From assembly GCF_001306145.1 (NCBI RefSeq), contig NZ_LGKO01000002.1, positions 372,001 through 436,000 of the forward strand: a stretch of DNA of 64,000 nt. The letters run 5' to 3'. Both the position numbers and the translations under genes were made by a program. Positions 35,901-43,324 of this stretch are shown here, one piece after another; positions within the stretch are counted from its first letter, which is position 1; each line of letters starts with the position of its first letter. Origin of the DNA: Thermanaerothrix daxensis (lineage in GTDB: Bacteria; Chloroflexota; Anaerolineae; Anaerolineales; Anaerolineaceae). The notes beneath the pieces were generated by a model. That model was not told where the DNA came from. It made no database searches and saw only the letters and a program-made list of their open reading frames with translations.

Positions 35901-37076
35901 ACGGACCCCCTCTTTGGCCTCCACGGCCTGGTGCAAGCCCTCTGACCAGCGTCGTCCGGGCATCAGCCGCCCGGTGAACTCATCCACAATAATAACCTTG
36001 CCGCCCTGAACAATGTAGTCTTTGTTGCGCTTGAAAAGGAATTGGGCCTTGAGAGCCTGTTCCAGGTAACCCAGGATGCGCGCTTGTTCGGGTGTGATGT
36101 CCTCAGGGCGGTCGGGATCACCCAGAGCCATATCCAGAAGCGCCTCCACATGGGCTTTACCCACCTCCGTCAGGGTGACTGTACGATCGCGCTCGTTGAT
36201 TTCGTAGTCCTCTTCGCGCAACTGACGCACCACCTGTGCCATGCGAACGTACCATTCGGTTTCTTCAGCCGCCGGCCCGGAGATAATGAGCGGGGTACGG
36301 GCTTCGTCAATAAGGATGTTATCCACCTCATCCACAATGGCGTAATAGTGCCCGCGCTGCACCCGATCTTCCAGGCGCATCGCCAGGTTGTCGCGCAGGT
36401 AGTCAAATCCAAACTCGCTGTTGGTACCGTAAACAATGTCTGCGCGGTAAGCCTCTGCGCGATCAACCATGCGCAGTTGATGCTGGTCCTCAAACGGCGA
36501 GGATTTCTCCAGGTCTACCAGAAAGGCTTTTTTGCCATTCTCGGTGCGGGCGGCCATTTGTAGCACACCCACCTTGAGCCCCAGCAGATCATAGATGGGA
36601 GCCATCCAGCGGGCATCGCGCCGCGCCAGGTAGTCATTGACGGTTACCAAATGCACGCCACGGCCGGTGAGAGCGTTGAGGTAAAGCGGAAGCGTGGCCA
36701 CCAATGTCTTGCCCTCGCCCGTGCGCATCTCGGCGATTTTGCCCTCATGGAGCACAATTCCACCCATGAGTTGTACATCGTAGGGGCGCAACCCCAGGGT
36801 GCGTTTGGCGGCTTCGCGTACCACGGCAAAGGCTTCGGGCAGGAGTTCATTCAACGCCACCTGCTCGGCCTGGTAACGCTCCTGCTCATCTTCAATCCCG
36901 GCGGTGGCTTCACGCAGCCGCTGACGGAATTCCTCGGTCTTGTCGCGTAGCGCCTCGTCGCTGTAGGTTTCGAAAGTTTTTTCCAGTTCGTTAATGCGCT
37001 CCACCAGACGCATCAACCGATTAAGTTCGCGCCGGGTTGGATCGCCACTTAGCACACGAATAAGATTCTTAAACAT
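32973..37076 (-). CDS. secA: SecA preprotein translocase ATPase, enlarged form
   Basis: 1367 residues, against 800-930 usual. Walker A MRTGEGKT (117-124), TPLIISG, DEVDNILIDE (Walker B, 249-258) and ATNMAGRGVDIKLGG (658-672) are intact. It drives proteins through SecYEG. Two insertions explain the size: about 90 extra residues between GTTSVEHSE (521-529) and HQVLNARKHDE (631), within nucleotide-binding fold 2, and about 300 extra residues in the helical scaffold region between LLEYDDVLNLQR (831-842) and SQMWVDYLTRIEALR (1268-1282). The C-terminus after the conserved SRASEMFEELL is basic (KKRRRH) and lacks the zinc-binding SEC-C motif, as in some SecA. Confidence 0.96.
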   Translation of the reverse strand: MFKNLIRVLSGDPTRRELNRLMRLVERINELEKTFETYSDEALRDKTEEFRQRLREATAGIEDEQERYQAEQVALNELLPEAFAVVREAAKRTLGLRPYDVQLMGGIVLHEGKIAEMRTGEGKTLVATLPLYLNALTGRGVHLVTVNDYLARRDARWMAPIYDLLGLKVGVLQMAARTENGKKAFLVDLEKSSPFEDQHQLRMVDRAEAYRADIVYGTNSEFGFDYLRDNLAMRLEDRVQRGHYYAIVDEVDNILIDEARTPLIISGPAAEETEWYVRMAQVVRQLREEDYEINERDRTVTLTEVGKAHVEALLDMALGDPDRPEDITPEQARILGYLEQALKAQFLFKRNKDYIVQGGKVIIVDEFTGRLMPGRRWSEGLHQAVEAKEGVRVEPENVTYATITIQNYFRMYQKLAGMSGTALTEAEEFSKIYKLEVVPIPTNLEYQAMQPDSPLVEVTAKDADGYKYTYYARRDDPLKQPVYWKRKDYPDIVYRTEEAKLRAITLEILRYHVLGRPLLVGTTSVEHSERLSQRLQPELLRRLMQVLLVRQAWLEKHNRQEGETAIPELQFLNKPLPELNVSELRQFARGVGVTSLNPEEGANLERLMQLLEVREEDRPRLIRALQGGVPHQVLNARKHDEESQIIARAGAYGAVTIATNMAGRGVDIKLGGELREEIIRDVVRVLRRNGFTNAYEMSNEERRQALQSLREEQYGIYAEAVHTFLKYMDEMEKVRALGGLHVIGSERHEARRIDNQLRGRAARQGDPGSSRFYLSLEDELMRLFGGEQVEAMLRRFNFDESLPIEHGLVSRIVEQSQTRVEGMNFDVRKHLLEYDDVLNLQRKRIYAQRDRVFSKEDLSDDVTDMLRNEIQARVPAALRDEEGPWRLLAYLEEIQPPIDVDGLYHPSYTLRLVLDDLRQRLPEGAVSRDQLITELLGVARRALEAEHDHLRRIVETLLERAEETFDAQLRERLETLETYLEGLEDRLAESEAPLRPQALLDELQALVRTPLRLSPEQQRRLITGEDGREDIEIVLREQIETHLQSTALNRLLGALQQRVENWNLRTPDVLGLTWDEIRHQVLEALEAAFDQRLNLLVGEDGQILRDLNAAFEKVDGNIILDERSLMGLLLFMMQGTRLAFDRRTHRRGQMRYLRFTYIYYAARLLTDQSPQELTEKILHHLETAQEVLRRIWGRFEFNRLAQSGATVGQLDERVLRRLGDRQGDAYLEQLRDQPLEALSEEEREAVIEALGWRLQNEIYRELLLSVISQMWVDYLTRIEALRVSIGLEAYAQRDPLVQYKSRASEMFEELLGEIRAGVVTRMFTAQPTRNMTATVERERAEAALPNAPGQTDSRAENAIPRKKRRRH

Positions 37077-37117
37077 ACGCCCTCAGTTCTTTTCTTAAAA
37101 GACTTTCTGAGGGGAGA

Positions 37118-37123
37118 TTATAG
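37118..37123 (-). promoter_or_regulatory. extended -10 promoter box of secA
   Basis: Minus strand TGCTATAAT, with TATAAT at 37123-37118, 42 bases upstream of the ATG. The TGn extension compensates for a poor -35. Confidence 0.55.
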
Positions 37124-37164
37124 CACATACTGAAATTGGCTTCTGGCACCAGCCGAAGACTGCG

Positions 37165-38082
37165 TCAAGGGGGTGAGGTTTGCCATTGAGCCGCGTACCA
37201 CCTCAAGTAATCTTCGAGGTGTGCCTGCCAATAAGCCGCATTATGCTCGCCATCGTTAAGGTGCCATTCGTAGGGGAGCCCCAGGCTCTCCAGGCGATCC
37301 ACAAATGCCTGAGCGGCCTTGAGATAGCGGTCATACTTTCCACTATCCAGGTAAAAGCGCGGCCATTGGTCGGAGGGGATCTCAGATGCCCGGTAATACA
37401 GGCGCAAGTCGTCACCCCAGAAAGGCGCCGGACTGTGGGCGCCGATGGCAATGAACTGATCGCTATGCTGTATGCCCAGATGGAGCGCCCATCCGGCACC
37501 ACGCGAGATGCCCCCAAGCGCCCGACATCCTCGTTCGCGGCAGACGGGGAAATATTCTTCGATCCAGGGGATGAGAACTTCCATCAGCGTTTGCCCGAAG
37601 GCCGATTCCTGAGGGTCGCGGAGAGCGTATTCCTCATAAGGCATGACGACCAGGAAGGGCTTCACCTGACCGGTTTGTATGAGTCTATCCAGCAGGCTGG
37701 GTAAACCCAGGGTGAGCCACAGACTTTCATCACTGCCCTGGCCGTGCAGGAGGAAGAGGACGGGGTAACCCGGCTTGGCTTGAGGATTGTAGCAGGGGGG
37801 CAGATAGACCTGGAAGCGCAGGGGTTTACCAATGGGAGTGGGTTCGATAATGTGGGACTCCACTTGCGCGGCCCCACAGGGAGTGGGGGTAGGAGTGGGA
37901 GGAGATGTGGGGGTTAAAGGAGGTTGATGGGATGTGGCTGTAAGTGTGGCGGAGGGCATTATCTGTGTGGGGAGCACTGAGGAAGTCTGCGGGTTGCAAG
38001 CGACCAACATTCCGATCAGCCCCAGGCTCATCCAACCCCAAAGCGACCGGTGTGGAAATCCCCTAGTACCCTTTTCCCTCAT
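37165..38082 (-). CDS. esterase-like lipoprotein (alpha/beta fold, esterase D/enterochelin esterase type)
   Basis: 305 residues. Signal peptide with lipobox LVAC at ~26-29, then a Pro/Thr-rich linker (~35-70). The hydrolase domain has VLFLLHGQG, nucleophile Ser in GGISRGAG and a final His in DGEHNAAYW. It belongs to the putative esterase family that includes enterochelin and S-formylglutathione esterases. It is probably exported and bound to the cell surface. Substrate unknown. The ATG overlaps the HD-GYP gene by ATGA. Confidence 0.82.
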   Translation of the reverse strand: MREKGTRGFPHRSLWGWMSLGLIGMLVACNPQTSSVLPTQIMPSATLTATSHQPPLTPTSPPTPTPTPCGAAQVESHIIEPTPIGKPLRFQVYLPPCYNPQAKPGYPVLFLLHGQGSDESLWLTLGLPSLLDRLIQTGQVKPFLVVMPYEEYALRDPQESAFGQTLMEVLIPWIEEYFPVCRERGCRALGGISRGAGWALHLGIQHSDQFIAIGAHSPAPFWGDDLRLYYRASEIPSDQWPRFYLDSGKYDRYLKAAQAFVDRLESLGLPYEWHLNDGEHNAAYWQAHLEDYLRWYAAQWQTSPP

Positions 38083-39866
38083 AATTCTGATTTCGAAGTG
38101 AACAGAATACCTTTGGCTTTGAGCAGATCAAGGAAAACGCTCACCACATGCGGGTCGAATAAACGACCACTTTCGCGGCGCAGATACTCGGCAATGGAAT
38201 GATCATCCCAGGCCGGACGGTAGACACGCGGGGTTTGCAAAGCATCCCATACGTCTACCACCGCAAAGATGCGTGCGGCCAGGGGGATCTGCTCGCCCTT
38301 TAACCCTTCCGGATAACCGCTACCATCCCAGCGCTCGTGATGGTAGTAGGGGATATCCAGCGCAGGTTTGAGAAAATCCACCGCTTCTAGAAATTGCCTG
38401 GCATATTCGGGATGGCGTTTCATGATCTCCCACTCCTCGGAGGAGAGATCATCTTCTTTCTGAAGGATGGGGTCCGGGATGGCCATTTTGCCAATATCGT
38501 GGAGCAAGGCGCCGTAACGGATATATGTTAACTCTTCGTCTTTAAGTCCCAATGCCCTGGCAAGTTCGACGCTCAACTCGGCTACCCGGCGGGAGTGCCC
38601 GCTCAGGCTGCCATCCCGTAATTCCAGTGCCGCCGCCCAACCTTCAATGGTGGCCTGGTAAGCCTGAGTGAGGCGAAGATTAGCCTGTTCGAGTGCCTGA
38701 AACAGGCGAACGTGCTCCATGGCCACCGCAGTTTGAGTACTCAGGTTTTCGAAAAAAGAGAGCCAGTCAGGGGGAGTTGGTAATGGAGCACGATGGTAGA
38801 GTTCAAATACACCATGGGTCTCTCCCCGCGCAACCAGAGGGGCTACCAAGTAGGCCTGAAATCCCTCGGCGGTACATAGCGCGTAGGTTTCAGGGGAAAG
38901 CGAGGCCTGATCGAGGCTTGAGCGTTGCACAACCCGACGGGTCAGGATGGCCTCATATGCACACTCTTCCGGCGTGAGGAGGCGCCGAGGAGATGGAAAA
39001 GCATGTTGGAAGCCCTCAGTAGCGATCAGATTCAGGGATTGGCGGCTTTCATCCAGAAGCCAGACAGCGGCTGCATCTACCGGGATAGCGTTGCGAGTCT
39101 GCTCCACGATTATTTCCAGGAGGGTTGCCGTTTCCGAGTTGTTGATAATGGCCGCATCAATTGCACGCAGGGCAGCCATCTGGCGTAGTTTCTCGTTGAT
39201 ATAGATCTCGGCTTCCTGGCGTTCGGTGATATCGGAGAACATCACCAGAATTGCGGGTTGAGCCTCCCAGGTAATACGTTCGGCATGCAGGAGGAGCCAA
39301 CGGGTGGCGCCGCGCATTGTGATCACCCGTAACGTATAACGCGGGGGTGGATTCTCACCGCGCAAACGGGCAGCATAGCGTGCCATGACCTGAGCGCGAT
39401 CTTCCGGGTGGATCAAGGTTGCAACAGGGATACCTTCCAACGTGACCAGAGGCTGACCCAAAATTTCTGCCGCCATGGGATTGGCAAAAACGATGCGTCC
39501 CTCTTGACCTGCGATGACCAGAATGCCCTCAGTGGCGTTTTCCACCAGGGTACGGTAGCGGGCTTCGCTATTACGCAGCGCAGCCGTTTGTTGCCGCAGG
39601 CGATGCCGTAACCCGAGCAGCGCGACCAGACTAATTGCTAAAAGTACGGCCAGTAGACCGGCCGCATAAATGTAGGGCTTTAGAGTCTCCCAATTGGATA
39701 ACACCAGTTCCAATCTGGAGTAATCCTGTAGGAATACCTGGAAGAATGCACTTCTACTTTCCCCCGCAAAAAGTAAACTCCTCAGCAGATGTGTGCTGTG
39801 TAACAGGGCAGTAAAAAGGGGAGAAGTATCCATCGAGTAACCCGTCACCACTGCTAAAATCATCAT
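38079..39866 (-). CDS. PAS-GAF-HD-GYP signalling phosphodiesterase
   Basis: 595 residues. An N-terminal region with one clear transmembrane helix (~69-90) precedes a PAS domain (~102-220; YRTLVENATEGILVI). A GAF domain (~240-390) is followed by an HD-GYP domain (~410-590). The HD residues in GALLHDIGKMAIPD and the GYP loop in RWDGSGYPEGL are complete, with H-HERWDG before it, so it should hydrolyse cyclic di-GMP or a related dinucleotide. The PAS and GAF domains suggest input by light, redox or a small molecule. It is co-transcribed with the esterase. Confidence 0.9.
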   Translation of the reverse strand: MMILAVVTGYSMDTSPLFTALLHSTHLLRSLLFAGESRSAFFQVFLQDYSRLELVLSNWETLKPYIYAAGLLAVLLAISLVALLGLRHRLRQQTAALRNSEARYRTLVENATEGILVIAGQEGRIVFANPMAAEILGQPLVTLEGIPVATLIHPEDRAQVMARYAARLRGENPPPRYTLRVITMRGATRWLLLHAERITWEAQPAILVMFSDITERQEAEIYINEKLRQMAALRAIDAAIINNSETATLLEIIVEQTRNAIPVDAAAVWLLDESRQSLNLIATEGFQHAFPSPRRLLTPEECAYEAILTRRVVQRSSLDQASLSPETYALCTAEGFQAYLVAPLVARGETHGVFELYHRAPLPTPPDWLSFFENLSTQTAVAMEHVRLFQALEQANLRLTQAYQATIEGWAAALELRDGSLSGHSRRVAELSVELARALGLKDEELTYIRYGALLHDIGKMAIPDPILQKEDDLSSEEWEIMKRHPEYARQFLEAVDFLKPALDIPYYHHERWDGSGYPEGLKGEQIPLAARIFAVVDVWDALQTPRVYRPAWDDHSIAEYLRRESGRLFDPHVVSVFLDLLKAKGILFTSKSEL

Positions 39867-40040
39867 GTAGCCGCAAAGGTGTGCTTATACTCCCTCTGTC
39901 TAAATTTGAATGAAATTTTTGAACAAGCCCGTCCGTTTCAATGGCTGCCTGTTAAGATATCGTTTCACGCGACTCTTCTATTTTATACCCGTATCTCTTA
40001 AGTGCTCTCTATTACGCATATGTTAAAATGGAAGGTAGGT

Positions 40041-41438
40041 ATGGATTTATTCGAACACGCCATGGAGCAGGAAATGGCCTCAGAGGCGCCTTTGGCAATG
40101 CGCATGCGCCCGCGCACCCTGGATGAGATTGTGGGGCAGGACCACATCATCGGCCCGGGCCGCCTGTTGCGCCGGGCTATCGAGGCTGATCATCTGATGA
40201 CCTCTATCATCCTGTATGGGCCGCCGGGAAGTGGTAAGACCACTCTGGCACAAGTGATAGCCCATCACACAAAAGCGCATTTCGAGCGCATCTCGGCGGT
40301 GCTGGCTGGGGTGGCGGATCTGCGACGGATCATTGAAGAGGCCACTGAACGGCGAAAACTTTACCGTCAGCGCACCATTCTCTTTATTGACGAAGTGCAT
40401 CGCTGGAACAAAGCTCAGCAGGATGCTTTGCTCCCCCATGTGGAGAGTGGATTAATCACCCTAATCGGGGCAACCACTCAGAATCCTTATTTTGATGTGA
40501 TCCCGGCATTAGTGTCACGCTCACGTATCTTTGAATTGCGCCCATTGAGCGAGGACGATTTGAACGTGGTGCTGGAACGTGCGTTGCGCGATCCAGAGCG
40601 CGGATATGGGCAGCGTGCTGTTCTGATTGAACCAGAAGCCCGCGCTTTGTGGTTGCGTGCGGCGGGGGGCGATGCGCGCAACCTGCTTAATGCGCTGGAA
40701 CTGGCCGTTGAAACCACTCCTGCAGATGCAGAAGGAGTGATTCGCATCACCCGTGAGATTGCCGAAGAGGCTATTCAGCAACGTGCCATTCATTATGGGC
40801 GTCAGGGGGATGCCCATTACGATACGATTTCTGCCTTCATCAAATCAGTGCGCGGCTCTGATCCGGATGCCGCCCTCTACTGGCTGGCCACCATGCTTAC
40901 TGCCGGCGAGGACCCTCGCTTCATTCTGCGGCGTCTGATTATCCTGGCTGGTGAAGACATTGGCCTGGCCGATCCGCGCGGATTGTTGGTAGCCACAGCA
41001 GCGGCGTATGCCTTTGAGTACATCGGAATGCCCGAAGGAATTTACCCGATTGTCGAAGCCACCCTCTACCTGGCGACTGCGCCAAAATCAAACACCGCAA
41101 CCACCTTCTTTGAAGTGCAGCGCCTGGTGGAGACGGAAGGCCCCGGTGCTGTGCCGCGCCATCTTATGGATAGCAGTCGCGATGCTAAGGGATTTGGACA
41201 CGGGCAGGGATATCAGTATCCCCACGGCTTTCCTGAGCATTTCATTCCCCAGCAATATCTGCCTGATCACCTGTTGGGGCGGGTATTTTACCATCCTTCG
41301 GATCAGGGATACGAAGCGGAAATTGCGGCTCGCCTGGCGCAGTGGCGGGCGGCTCAGGCCGCGGGTCTTCAATCCCAACCGGACACCGGAGACACCGATG
41401 CCCAAGGTACTACTTCTGATACGCCACGCCGAGAATGA
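40041..41438 (+). CDS. rarA: replication-associated recombination ATPase RarA (MgsA)
   Basis: 465 residues from ATG 40041 after GGAAGGTAGGT. Features: MRPRTLDEIVGQDHIIGPG, Walker A GPPGSGKT (60-67), Walker B LFIDEVHRWNK, sensor GATTQNPYF and the MgsA C-terminal domain YDTISAFIKSVRGSDPDAALYW. RarA acts at stalled forks with SSB. The C-terminus beyond ~440 is poorly conserved, and overlaps the phosphatase start by about 40 bases. Confidence 0.95.
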   Translation: MDLFEHAMEQEMASEAPLAMRMRPRTLDEIVGQDHIIGPGRLLRRAIEADHLMTSIILYGPPGSGKTTLAQVIAHHTKAHFERISAVLAGVADLRRIIEEATERRKLYRQRTILFIDEVHRWNKAQQDALLPHVESGLITLIGATTQNPYFDVIPALVSRSRIFELRPLSEDDLNVVLERALRDPERGYGQRAVLIEPEARALWLRAAGGDARNLLNALELAVETTPADAEGVIRITREIAEEAIQQRAIHYGRQGDAHYDTISAFIKSVRGSDPDAALYWLATMLTAGEDPRFILRRLIILAGEDIGLADPRGLLVATAAAYAFEYIGMPEGIYPIVEATLYLATAPKSNTATTFFEVQRLVETEGPGAVPRHLMDSSRDAKGFGHGQGYQYPHGFPEHFIPQQYLPDHLLGRVFYHPSDQGYEAEIAARLAQWRAAQAAGLQSQPDTGDTDAQGTTSDTPRRE

Positions 41439-42036
41439 TGTCATGTACCGTCGTTTGGCGGGTCGACTGCCGGGTGTCCATTTAAATCGCCGTGGGCAAC
41501 AGCAGGCATTGGCGGTAGCCCGAATGTTGTTGGGTGCTCCCGTGCAGGCACTTTATAGTAGTCCCCTGGAACGTGCTCTGGAAACCGCCGAGCCTCTGGC
41601 ACGCGCTTTGGGTTTGCAGATCGAGGTTCGTTCGGGTTTGAATGAAGTGGACTTTGGGCGCTGGCAGGGACGCTCTTACAGGCAACTGCAACGTACTCGG
41701 CTCTGGAAACTGCTGCAAACGGCGCCCGCGCAGGTGCGTTTCCCGGATGGGGAATCGCTGGCAGAGGCGCAGCAGCGTGTGGTGAGTGAACTGGAAAACC
41801 TGGCGCTGGAGGGCATGATCGCCTGCGTGACCCATGCCGACGTGATTCGTCTGGCGTTGCTCCATTACCTCAACATGTGCCTCGATGATCTTCACCGCTT
41901 GGTGATTACACCGGCATCTATCTCCATAGTTATGCTGGGGGAAAGACCGCAGGTGCTCACCATTAATCGGACGTGTGAGTTTGAATGGGGTGGGTTATCG
42001 GCTCAGGGGGCTGCGCCGGGTAGTCCCTCCGCTTGA
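41398..42036 (+). CDS. histidine phosphatase (phosphoglycerate mutase-like)
   Basis: 212 residues from ATG 41398, inside the last codons of rarA. Active-site RHAEND (His10), SSPLERALETAEPLA, the acid in LNEVDFGRWQG and the second His in CVTHADVIR are in place. The family includes alpha-ribazole phosphatase, cofactor-dependent mutases and broad phosphatases. The size and motifs suit a small-molecule phosphatase such as CobC. The substrate is unknown. Its 3' end converges on the thioredoxin-like gene and overlaps by 34 bases. Confidence 0.87.
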   Translation: MPKVLLLIRHAENDVMYRRLAGRLPGVHLNRRGQQQALAVARMLLGAPVQALYSSPLERALETAEPLARALGLQIEVRSGLNEVDFGRWQGRSYRQLQRTRLWKLLQTAPAQVRFPDGESLAEAQQRVVSELENLALEGMIACVTHADVIRLALLHYLNMCLDDLHRLVITPASISIVMLGERPQVLTINRTCEFEWGGLSAQGAAPGSPSA

Positions 42037-42449
42037 CCCTGATACACCTGTGCAATCTGTGCTAGGAGTTGCTCCGCATGTGCCACTCCCCGATTGACAA
42101 AGCGCGGATACCCCTTTACATCCAGGATGAAGGTGGTGGGAATGCTAAAGACACCCCACTGATCGGCGAGTTGGGGGTGTTCGTAAGCGTTGATCTCGAT
42201 GATTTGGAGAGCCTCTCCCGCCTGCTCCCGCACGCGTCGTAGCGCCGGACCTTGCAATGTCTTGCAGGGCACGCATTCCGGCGTAGTGAAGTAGAGGATG
42301 GCAGGACGACCGGGGCGGAAGCCCGGAGGCAAGGACTGGCTACGTCCGGCCCGCCACAATAGCCAGCGATTGACCAGGGTGAAGGCGATACCCCCCATCC
42401 CCAGGATAAGCAACGCCAGCAACAAACGGGTCAGAACATCGGAGGTCAT
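42003..42449 (-). CDS. membrane-anchored thioredoxin-like protein
   Basis: 148 residues from ATG 42449, which overlaps the DUF4395 stop as ATGA. An N-terminal anchor helix (~7-30) precedes the thioredoxin fold, with the active site ECVPC (Cys59, Cys62) and cis-Pro in SIPTT. It is probably exported or membrane-bound and reduces or exchanges disulfides. Pairing with DUF4395 suggests a joint thiol-redox role. Confidence 0.85.
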   Translation of the reverse strand: MTSDVLTRLLLALLILGMGGIAFTLVNRWLLWRAGRSQSLPPGFRPGRPAILYFTTPECVPCKTLQGPALRRVREQAGEALQIIEINAYEHPQLADQWGVFSIPTTFILDVKGYPRFVNRGVAHAEQLLAQIAQVYQGQAEGLPGAAP

Positions 42450-42931
42450 AGAGCCTGCCGCGGAGGACGGAAACCAGGGCGTGTACCCGGCGGGGGAGCC
42501 TGATTGAAGCCAGGTACTCCCAGGCGATTGAGGAGATAATAGACTGCGCATCCCGCGCAGAAACCAAGAAACAGGTTAAGTGCGGCCAGCCCAACTACCA
42601 GCCAGGCCAATACCCATCCCAGGGTTGGAGCACCAGCCAGGAGAGCCAGGGTGGCGGCGGCAACGACCGTACCACCAAATCCCTGGGCGAAGCGGTGGGG
42701 GGTGGGATTGTCATGCAAGATTTCGGGCTTGAGCCAACCCAGGGGTTTGAGAATTTTATGATACAGCCAACCAAAGCCCGGTTGCCCAACCAGGGTGCCG
42801 CCGAGCATAAATAGGGCGACGACGCCAACCAGAAGGGGCTGGTCGAAGACAAATCCCAAAACCAGCAACAAGATGATGACGGCTTGGTTGGTGCGTAAAG
42901 CAGTGTGATCAACAGGTTTCAGTGCAGTCAT
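42446..42931 (-). CDS. DUF4395 family membrane protein
   Basis: 161 residues from ATG 42931 after GGAGG. The N-terminus has VDHTALRTNQAVII and hydrophobic segments, then HDNPTPHRFAQGFGG, and a late FCAGCAVYYLLNRL with a Cys-x-x-Cys pair in a membrane segment. These are the DUF4395 hallmarks. The pair of cysteines and coupling with a thioredoxin suggest transfer of electrons or disulfides across the membrane, as in DsbD/CcdA-type systems. This is inference. Confidence 0.8.
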   Translation of the reverse strand: MTALKPVDHTALRTNQAVIILLLVLGFVFDQPLLVGVVALFMLGGTLVGQPGFGWLYHKILKPLGWLKPEILHDNPTPHRFAQGFGGTVVAAATLALLAGAPTLGWVLAWLVVGLAALNLFLGFCAGCAVYYLLNRLGVPGFNQAPPPGTRPGFRPPRQAL

Positions 42932-43324
42932 GGATACAAAACCTCCAGAGAAGGAATCAAACGAGCGGTTGCTTTTATTTAGGTTAGGTAGCAACCGCTC
43001 GTAGCAGGCCCATGGAACGTCCAAATACTAAACCGGCGGTTGCCACCTCCACGGCTTACACAAACACATATTCCCCATTTGCTTCTGCGATCTTATCATG
43101 ATAAAAATTATATAATATGTCGCTATAAATGCAAGGGGTGATTTCGGGGGAAAATAAATTTTGAAATCTGAAAGTTTCGGCTTGACGAAACTTAATGAGC
43201 ATGCTAATGTTTTCTCTAGCCTAAGGTTTGGTTTGTTCAGCCCATTTGATTGTCGCCGGAAGGTGGTCATTCCGAAAGTAGAGTTTGTATAGTATCTTTT
43301 CACTGATTAAGGTTGGGAAAGGAT
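42932..43324. other. A+T-rich intergenic region with inverted repeat
   Basis: About 390 bases between the divergent DUF4395 gene and the orphan membrane protein. It holds the 13-bp inverted repeat listed separately, and is otherwise A+T-rich with short runs of A and T. I see no coding frame I would trust. Confidence 0.5.
42961..43002. repeat. 13-bp perfect inverted repeat upstream of DUF4395
   Basis: Arms at 42961-42973 (ACGAGCGGTTGCT) and 42990-43002 (its exact complement) around a 16-base centre. It lies in the leader of the DUF4395-thioredoxin transcript, 30 bases before the start codon. In that RNA it would form a stable hairpin just before the ribosome site; as DNA it could be an operator or a terminator. 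Confidence 0.7.

Noticed and set aside
37800-38000. Pro/Thr-rich repeats in the esterase and in other secreted proteins as a new repeat family
   Set aside because: They are low-complexity linkers seen in many exported proteins of this genome and do not share a longer unit.
43028-43303. 91-residue minus-strand open frame in the A+T-rich spacer
   Set aside because: No Shine-Dalgarno, no recognisable domain and it overlaps the leader and inverted repeat of the DUF4395 gene; composition suits non-coding sequence.
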